This document shows positions 22,827-27,867 of a stretch of 27,867 bases of DNA, piece by piece. Source of the stretch: CAZAGD01 sp964484485 (lineage in GTDB: Bacteria; Desulfobacterota; SM23-61); assembly GCA_964484485.1 (NCBI GenBank), contig CAZAGD010000172.1:1-27867 (forward strand), in the 5' to 3' direction. The notes under the pieces are model-generated. The model did no database searches. It saw only the letters and a list, made by a program, of their open reading frames with translations, and was not told the DNA's origin. Position numbers and translations under genes: made by a program. Every line of letters starts with the position of its first letter. Position 1 is the stretch's first letter.

Positions 22827-23975
22827 TCATTTAGAGAAAGAGGGTTCATATTCTCGGGCATGACGATACATAGTCAAGATATTGTTTATTGGAACATCCG
22901 GCTGAATATCATGAACAGCCCCTAATACATATCCACCATCCCGACCTAATTGTTCTATACGCAATTCCACTTCTCTTTTAACTTCTTCCGTGCTGCCAAA
23001 AGGCAGAACACGCTGTGTATCAATCGCTCCCCAGAAAACTAACCGGCCGCCGTATTTATTCTTTAAATCTTGGGGATTCATTCCAACCGCACTGACCTGT
23101 ACCGGATTTAAAATATCCACCCCAATCTGAATCAAGTCTTCTATAATTGCGCATATGGAACCACAAGAATGAAAAAGGATTTTAGCTGGGCTCATATCAT
23201 GAATTAGTTTGAAATATTTTTCCAGCCGAGGGTGAATATATTTTTTATAATGGTTATAGCTAACTTGTAGTCCATTTTGGGTACCCAAATCATCAGCCGT
23301 AGCTATTATATCAACTTCTTGACCTATTTCTTTAAGAATGTTTTTGCATATCTGGGAATTGATTTCCAGCACAACATCAAAAAGGGTCTCTAAGAGATAG
23401 GGATTCCTAATAAAGTCCATATACCAATCCTGAAAACCCCGCAAATACTGACTGACATGGACAAAAGCAGTAGGAACATTCAAAACTGCCGCACAGTCAG
23501 TTTGTTCGCGAATAAATTTTAAACGATCCCGCAAATGCTTTGTCCATCCAGGATCATCAGGATTAGGCCAAGGATAATTTAAAATATCGGAGATAGTTAT
23601 ATCTCCTTGCAAAGGAAATTTGATCATATCATAATAATAGCTGCTTGGTGGTTTTACTCTCACACAACCCCAGTGGTCTCGATATTCATTCGGGCTTATT
23701 TCTTCTGCCACACTTTTTTCTGGGGCACCCAAAAAGATACCCCTAAAATCTATATCGAGCGCCTGTAGAACCTCTTCTTGAACATTTGCTGTCTGCATCA
23801 TCCGGTGAATAATTTCTTTCTTGGGTTGAATCCCGAAATGTTTTGCCAAAGGAATATAGCCTTCAATATGAATACTAGAATTTACTGTCGATCCAAGATC
23901 CAATGGAACTCTATCAGGCTGCTTATGATTAATTGCCCTTAATACTCTTTCTCGATGAGTCAGATTTGCATGCAT
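22827..23975 (-). CDS. Uroporphyrinogen-decarboxylase-family methyltransferase (MtaA/MtbA-like)
   Basis: A 382-residue protein if started at ATG 23975, which gives the usual MHANLTHRERVLRAI opening with GGGG upstream; a TTG at 24029 would add 18 atypical residues. UroD-superfamily landmarks are HKQPDRVPLDLGS, ATADDLGTQNGLQVS, FHSCGSI (H269, C271) and FWGAIDTQRVLPFGS. The C-terminal zinc cysteine of MtaA/MtbA is absent, and the segment reads GAVHDIQPDVPINNI with H355. With the corrinoid protein next door it likely transfers methyl groups. True haem synthesis is unlikely. Confidence 0.88.
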   Translation of the reverse strand: MHANLTHRERVLRAINHKQPDRVPLDLGSTVNSSIHIEGYIPLAKHFGIQPKKEIIHRMMQTANVQEEVLQALDIDFRGIFLGAPEKSVAEEISPNEYRDHWGCVRVKPPSSYYYDMIKFPLQGDITISDILNYPWPNPDDPGWTKHLRDRLKFIREQTDCAAVLNVPTAFVHVSQYLRGFQDWYMDFIRNPYLLETLFDVVLEINSQICKNILKEIGQEVDIIATADDLGTQNGLQVSYNHYKKYIHPRLEKYFKLIHDMSPAKILFHSCGSICAIIEDLIQIGVDILNPVQVSAVGMNPQDLKNKYGGRLVFWGAIDTQRVLPFGSTEEVKREVELRIEQLGRDGGYVLGAVHDIQPDVPINNILTMYRHAREYEPSFSK

Positions 23976-24098
23976 AGGATTACCCCATTTCCAAAAATTT
24001 TTGTCGTCAAAAATTACTAAACAACCCAATATAATTTATCGACGAATTATAATATTCCATATTTCTATCTCTATTTTAAAAAAACATCCCTTTCCGCC

Positions 24099-24127
24099 TA
24101 TTCTAAAGAATACGTTATTGAAGTCAA
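24099..24127 (-). promoter_or_regulatory. Promoter of the UroD-family/corrinoid operon, with palindrome
   Basis: On the minus strand TTGACT (24127-24122), a 16-base spacer and TAGAAT (24105-24100). The perfect palindrome TATTCT-AA-AGAATA (24099-24112) covers the -10 box, a plausible operator position. The leader would be about 120 nt. Confidence 0.5.
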
Positions 24128-24485
24128 CAGTTTTTTCACTTACTATCCTGCGCTGAAAGACTTTTGCTCTTAAAATCTCCTTGGCAGAAGTTTATGATGA
24201 TCTTATTGCATATCCTCTTTTAATTACTCCTCTTTATCCTACCCCCCTTAAATCCGCCTTAATCCCGGGGTGAGAAAAAGATTGCTCAAATAAATCTTAT
24301 GTATGGATAAAGAACCACAATTCTATCTTTAAGGGCAGCGCACCTCACCTTAACAAAAAGGGGTTATTATATTCTTTTGTCTTTTTGCCACCTTATTGAA
24401 GAGAATGGCAAGCTTCTGGCCATTCGCAGCGAAGGTCTGGGCGTCTGCAGCAAAGTCTTTCAAGCTGTAGGGGTTACCTTTCTAC
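24128..24485. other. Gene-free stretch, possible decayed coding DNA
   Basis: No intact gene. On the minus strand 24350-24478 keeps a frame reading NPYSLKDFAADAQTFAANG and KLAILFNKVAKRQK before a stop. Its composition looks coding, but I do not recognise it. It lies directly downstream of the truncated dapA and may be the tail of another lost gene. Confidence 0.3.
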
Positions 24486-24743
24486 CTACGATTCCCGAGT
24501 GGATCCCATTGTTACCCCGAAGAAAGTAGGGATCTTATTTTTACAGTAGGGAACCATCTCTTTAATAATGCGCTTTCTTTCCTCAAGGGAGAGGGTCATG
24601 GGCTCGCCTGTAGATCCCATGATTAGCAGAGCGCTTGTGCCGTTATTGGCCTGGAAGTTGACCAGTTCCTTCATTCCTTCCAGATCCAGTTGCCCATTCT
24701 TATCGAAGGGGGTGATAATCGCTACCCAAGACCCTTCTGGATA
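24486..24743 (-). pseudogene. Truncated DapA-family gene, 5' end replaced by the MITE-like repeat
   Basis: About 85 residues of a DapA-like N-terminus: GSWVAIITPFDKNGQLDLEG, ALLIMGSTGEPMTLSLEERK and KIPTFFGVTMGSTRES, then a stop. The barrel ends after the third strand, so catalytic Tyr and Lys are lost. On the 5' side, homology stops within a few codons of the repeat copy at 24744, and the natural start codon is missing. The frame can only open inside the repeat. It is neither of the other two DapA-like genes in the window. Confidence 0.75.
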
Positions 24744-24984
24744 AATTATTACTCGGAGCAATTAAATATTTACAGTTATCACTCTTATCTTACTCCGTGG
24801 TCTGGCTTTATCGACTTTGCTCAATGAAATTGTGTCGTAATTACCCACAAGGAATAAAACCAAATGCGGCAAGAGTCAAGCCCTTGCCCTTCATTTAAGA
24901 TTTTTTAATTCCTCGTAGGGCAAGCCCTTGGGGCTTGCCGAACCACGCCTTAAGATGTCGCTTATTTTATGCTCCCATTAATAA
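24744..24984 (+). repeat. MITE-like dispersed repeat, copy 2
   Basis: Second copy of the element at 3879-4120, same orientation, with the same TTATTA ... TAATAA inverted ends and the same two-armed hairpin core. It directly abuts the truncated dapA on one side and the gene-free leader of the potassium channel on the other. Confidence 0.8.
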
Positions 24985-24997
24985 TTCAGATAGCGTA

Positions 24998-25035
24998 TCC
25001 CATTCCCCCTCCTGAGACAAGAAATGATACATTAC
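24998..25035 (+). repeat. Short dispersed repeat, copy B
   Basis: Partner of 13421-13458, sharing the exact 16-mer AAGAAATGATACATTA (25019-25034) and a C-rich flank. Like copy A, it lies a little upstream of a gene on the plus strand. The rest of 25036-25285 is AT-rich with no gene. Confidence 0.55.
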
Positions 25036-25145
25036 CTGATCCGACTCCATTATTGATATTTTTCTTTAAAACCCTTAAAATAAAGACAAATTTTTCTAAT
25101 CCCAACAAGGGAAAAAGAAAGTTAAAATTAGAAACTGAAATACTC

Positions 25146-25174
25146 TTGGCGATTTTTAAACACAATATTAATAT
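25146..25174 (+). promoter_or_regulatory. Weak candidate promoter of the potassium channel gene
   Basis: TTGGCG (25146-25151), 17 bases, TAATAT (25169-25174). Spacing is right but both boxes are only partial matches. Confidence 0.25.
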
Positions 25175-25285
25175 ATAAAAAATTTATTAAGGGCAAGAGA
25201 CTTACCCAAATGGACTAGTTGGTAATAATCAATAGCAAGGAACTCAAATAAATTAGCCTCTTTGGTAGCTTTTAGCAAAAGAAAA

Positions 25286-26983
25286 ATGAAATTTATTTAT
25301 TCTTCTATTGTAAGTTCGTTTCTCGAAAGCAAAAGCAATAAGCAAAATATTCTCCTGCTTCTTCGGTTTCTAATAGTGGTAGTAAGTATGGTAGTCATTT
25401 ATAGCGTCATTTTCCATTACATAATGGCCGCCGAGGGGAGAGAATACTCATGGATTACGGGTTTTTATTGGACACTAGTCACAATGACTACGCTCGGTTT
25501 TGGCGATATTACATTTACTGGAGACCTGGGGAAGGCTTTCTCCATCATAGTGCTAATTTCCGGTGTTGTTTTTTTGCTTATCCTTTTCCCTTTCATATTT
25601 ATCAAATTCTTTATGGCTCCTTGGATGGAAACTGAAACCCGTCGACACACTCCCGACAAACTGCCAGCGGAAACACAAGACCATGTCATCATTACCTCTT
25701 ATGATGCGGTAATTGCCGCCTTAATTGAGAAGTTAAAAATATACAAAAAGAAATATGTAGTGGTCGTGGAGGATATTAATCACGCCATTGACCTTTATAA
25801 AAAAGACATCCAGGTGGCCATTGGGCATATCGATGATCCGGAAACTTATCGGAAAATGCGCATTGATCAAGCCGCACTGGTTGTGGCCACGAATAGCGAC
25901 GAGATTAATACAAACGTCACTTTCACAGTTCGCGAGTTGAACGAAAAAATTCCTATTCTCACTACCGCTGATTCTCCCCATTCGGTCGATATCCTCTACA
26001 TGGCCGGAAGCTCAAAGGTTTTGCAACTAACGGATATCATGGGACGAACATTCGCAGGATGGGTGATAGGTGGTGATGGCGGGGTTAATACGGTGTGCCG
26101 CTTTGACGAATTAATTATTGCGGAAGCTCCTGTAATCCATACTCCCTTAGTAGGAAAGAGTCTTTCAGAAATTAAACTTCGAGAACGCATTGGAGTTAGC
26201 GTGTTAGGAGTCTGGGAAAGGGGAAAACTTGAAATTCCGAAACCAGATAGGATAATTAACCGAAATACTGTACTTATTTTAGCTGGAACAGAAAATCAAA
26301 TTGCAACTTATAACGAGGTCTATTCAATATATCAAATGTTCAAACACGCGGGAGACCCTGTAATCATCATTGGGGGGGGTCGAGTGGGAAGAGCTACTTC
26401 TGAAAGGCTCAAGGAAAGGGAGATCGCCCATATCATTGTGGAAAAGAATCCGAGAAGAGTGACCGATGAAAAACATTATGTAGTAGGAGACGCGGCAAAT
26501 TTTGACATTTTGAAAAAAGCTTGGATTGAAAAAGCCCCTGCGACTCTTATTACTTCCCATGATGATGCGGTCAATATCTACTTAACAAAATATTGCAGAA
26601 GCCTTCGCCCTGAAATGCAGATCATTAGCCGGGCAAACCAAGAACGGAATGTTTCCACCTTACATCGGGCGGGAGCTGATTTCGTCGTCTCTTATCCTTC
26701 GTTAGGAGCAAATGCGATCTTTCACTTTCTTATGAAAAAAGATATTCTCCTATTAGTAGAAGGATTAGATATTTTCCAGCTCCAGGTACCAAAGCGGTTG
26801 GTCGGGCTGACTCTGGCTCAATCCAAAATTCGCAGTGAAACAGGGTGTACAGTTATTGCCCTTAAAAATGATGGCAATTTATCCATTAATCCCGATCCAA
26901 ACCTGCCTATCAAAGAAGGTACTGAATTGCTTCTCATCGGAACCTATGAGGCTGAACACAAATTTTTACAAATTTTCCGGTAA
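25286..26983 (+). CDS. Two-TM potassium channel with two RCK (TrkA) domains, GsuK-like
   Basis: A 565-residue protein from ATG 25286; TTG at 25262 would add eight residues, and neither start has a clear ribosome site. Helix 1 (about 21-46), pore loop with filter TLGFGD (69-74) and helix 2 (about 84-110) form the channel. Two RCK units follow. The first (VIITSYDAV, from about 133) lacks the GxGxxG loop. The second has the intact IIIGGGRVGRA loop (360-370). TrkA_C modules follow each, around 273-335 and the last 75 residues. The layout matches the Geobacter GsuK channel, gated by ligands such as NAD or calcium at the ring. Confidence 0.92.
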   Translation: MKFIYSSIVSSFLESKSNKQNILLLLRFLIVVVSMVVIYSVIFHYIMAAEGREYSWITGFYWTLVTMTTLGFGDITFTGDLGKAFSIIVLISGVVFLLILFPFIFIKFFMAPWMETETRRHTPDKLPAETQDHVIITSYDAVIAALIEKLKIYKKKYVVVVEDINHAIDLYKKDIQVAIGHIDDPETYRKMRIDQAALVVATNSDEINTNVTFTVRELNEKIPILTTADSPHSVDILYMAGSSKVLQLTDIMGRTFAGWVIGGDGGVNTVCRFDELIIAEAPVIHTPLVGKSLSEIKLRERIGVSVLGVWERGKLEIPKPDRIINRNTVLILAGTENQIATYNEVYSIYQMFKHAGDPVIIIGGGRVGRATSERLKEREIAHIIVEKNPRRVTDEKHYVVGDAANFDILKKAWIEKAPATLITSHDDAVNIYLTKYCRSLRPEMQIISRANQERNVSTLHRAGADFVVSYPSLGANAIFHFLMKKDILLLVEGLDIFQLQVPKRLVGLTLAQSKIRSETGCTVIALKNDGNLSINPDPNLPIKEGTELLLIGTYEAEHKFLQIFR

Positions 26984-27116
26984 GAAGTTTTGAATCCCTT
27001 AAAACTAATTTACTGCAATCTATTTTGAGCTCCAGAATCTCTTTAATAGATTAACGCGTGGTTGTACTATAATTACCTCCCCATTCATTAGCCCCATACC
27101 TCTTTATCACTTTGTT

Positions 27117-27263
27117 TTTTGTGTTCTGCGAATAGTTCTTCTGGCCACAGGAATGGATGGCTATCTTTTGATGGTAGGAAATCTCACCTGGTGGACTCGC
27201 CCCATACTCGTTATAGGTAGCGTCCTGATCACTTGCAATAAATTTTTTGCACCGCCCAAGTAA
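27117..27263 (+). pseudogene. C-terminal remnant of a TRAP fused permease
   Basis: The frame reads LRIVLLATGMDGYLLMVGN, then LTWWTRPILVIGSVLIT, ending at TAA 27261. This aligns with VVFLAAGMEGYLLKIG and LSWWARPLLVTGGILIT of the intact permease at 14981-16900. Only this last segment survives. DNA from 26984 to 27116 holds nothing recognisable. Confidence 0.65.
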
Positions 27264-27365
27264 GGGCCATAATCCGTAATCAAATCTCTCGAAAAAACAA
27301 GAATACCTCCGAGGATCAGCATAGATACTACGGGAAGAGTAGTTGGATGTAACAACCGGCTATTC

Positions 27366-27867
27366 ACCCAGAAGGTGCAGGAGACACTGGAGTTGCAGGG
27401 GCTTAGAGAAGTCCAAAAGGATTTGATTCGGAAGGCGACTCGCAAGGAGGGTCCTTGGAAGGCCACAATTGATCTGGATGCGGTGATCATTGCCTCCCAG
27501 AAGGAGGAGGCCTTTTTTACTTATCTGGGAGAGAAGGGTTATCAGCCGATGACCGCTTATTGGGCCGAGCAGGATTTGATCGTGGCTGAGGAGTTTCGGG
27601 ACGGGAATGTTCCGGCGCGGATGAACATCTTGCGAGTAGCGCAGGAGGCCCTGGCTGCTCTTCCTCCCACGGTGCGTCTGGTGAGGTTTCGCTCGGATTC
27701 CGCAGCCTATGTCCATGAGTTTCTGGATTGGTGTCGGCAAGAGATTTCGGGAAGGCCCCGGATCGAATATGCCATTAGTGCGGAGATGACTGAGGAACTG
27801 CGGGCAGCCATTGAAGCCCTTCCGGAAGAGGCCTGGAAACCTCTGCGAAAGATCACGGATCAAGGTT
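27366..27867 (+). mobile_element. IS1380-family transposase fragment, 5'-truncated and running off the window
   Basis: An open frame (open from 27273, homology from about 27366) reads LREVQKDLIRKATRKEG, KATIDLDAVIIASQKEEAFF, LGEKGYQPMTAYWAEQDLIV, EEFRDGNVPARMNILRV, RFRSDSAAYVHEFLDW, EYAISAEMTEELRAAIEALP. This is the catalytic core of IS1380-type DDE transposases, with D in TIDLDA and in RSDSA. The ~100-residue N-terminal part (the PSPTTARRF region) is missing, and there is no proper start. The GC content is visibly higher than in the neighbouring genes, as expected of a foreign insertion. Confidence 0.75.

Noticed and set aside
24969..25178. A 69-codon frame before the potassium channel
   Set aside because: It begins inside the repeat, has low-complexity Lys/Asn/Pro composition and no ribosome site.
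27360..27863. A 167-codon minus-strand frame at the right end
   Set aside because: It is the antisense of the IS1380 transposase frame, which has clear family motifs on the plus strand.

Overview
The window reads as chromosomal DNA of an anaerobic, LPS-bearing Gram-negative bacterium. It has moderate-to-low GC, a Kdo-pathway gene (kdsD), lipoprotein and Tat signals, TAXI-type TRAP transport, acyl-CoA/CoA-transferase catabolism, a corrinoid/UroD-family methyltransferase pair and a 4-hydroxybutyryl-CoA-dehydratase-like flavoenzyme. This set is typical of Desulfobacterota-like (deltaproteobacterial) or similar subsurface lineages; the assignment is inference only.

Left part (1-4.3 kb): the 5' end of an AbfD/HpaB-family gene diverges from a Tat-exported M19 dipeptidase-like protein. 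A lone ZnuA-like metal-binding protein follows, convergent with a nikR operon that also holds a small membrane protein. A 545-bp gene-free stretch after that carries one copy of a ~240-bp MITE-like repeat and a REP-like hairpin.

4.3-12.6 kb: kdsD is translationally coupled to a DapA-fold protein that has lost both catalytic residues, followed by a lipoprotein. Convergent to these is a five-gene minus-strand operon: glmU, glmS, glycerate 2-kinase, DUF72 and a cyclic-nucleotide-binding protein, read from one good promoter. A tRNA-Pro(CGG) with its own promoter and terminator lies upstream of that operon.

13-22 kb: after a gene-poor stretch with an AAA-ATPase fragment comes what looks like a carboxylate uptake and degradation region. 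It holds a TAXI receptor, a fused TRAP permease, acyl-CoA dehydrogenase, class I CoA-transferase, MaoC hydratase and a catalytically intact DapA-family aldolase. A RAYT transposase remnant and a flavoprotein remnant are embedded in it. The genes can be arranged as import, CoA activation, dehydrogenation, hydration and aldol cleavage; the substrate is unknown.

22-27.9 kb: a minus-strand UroD-family methyltransferase and corrinoid protein, a dapA fragment cut off exactly at the second MITE copy, a two-RCK potassium channel, then a TRAP permease remnant and a GC-rich IS1380-type transposase fragment running off the window. The right third is clearly a zone of gene decay and mobile DNA. The most interesting items are the paired MITE-like element, the catalytically dead DapA paralogue coupled to kdsD, and the CoA/aldolase cluster with its palindromic candidate operator.
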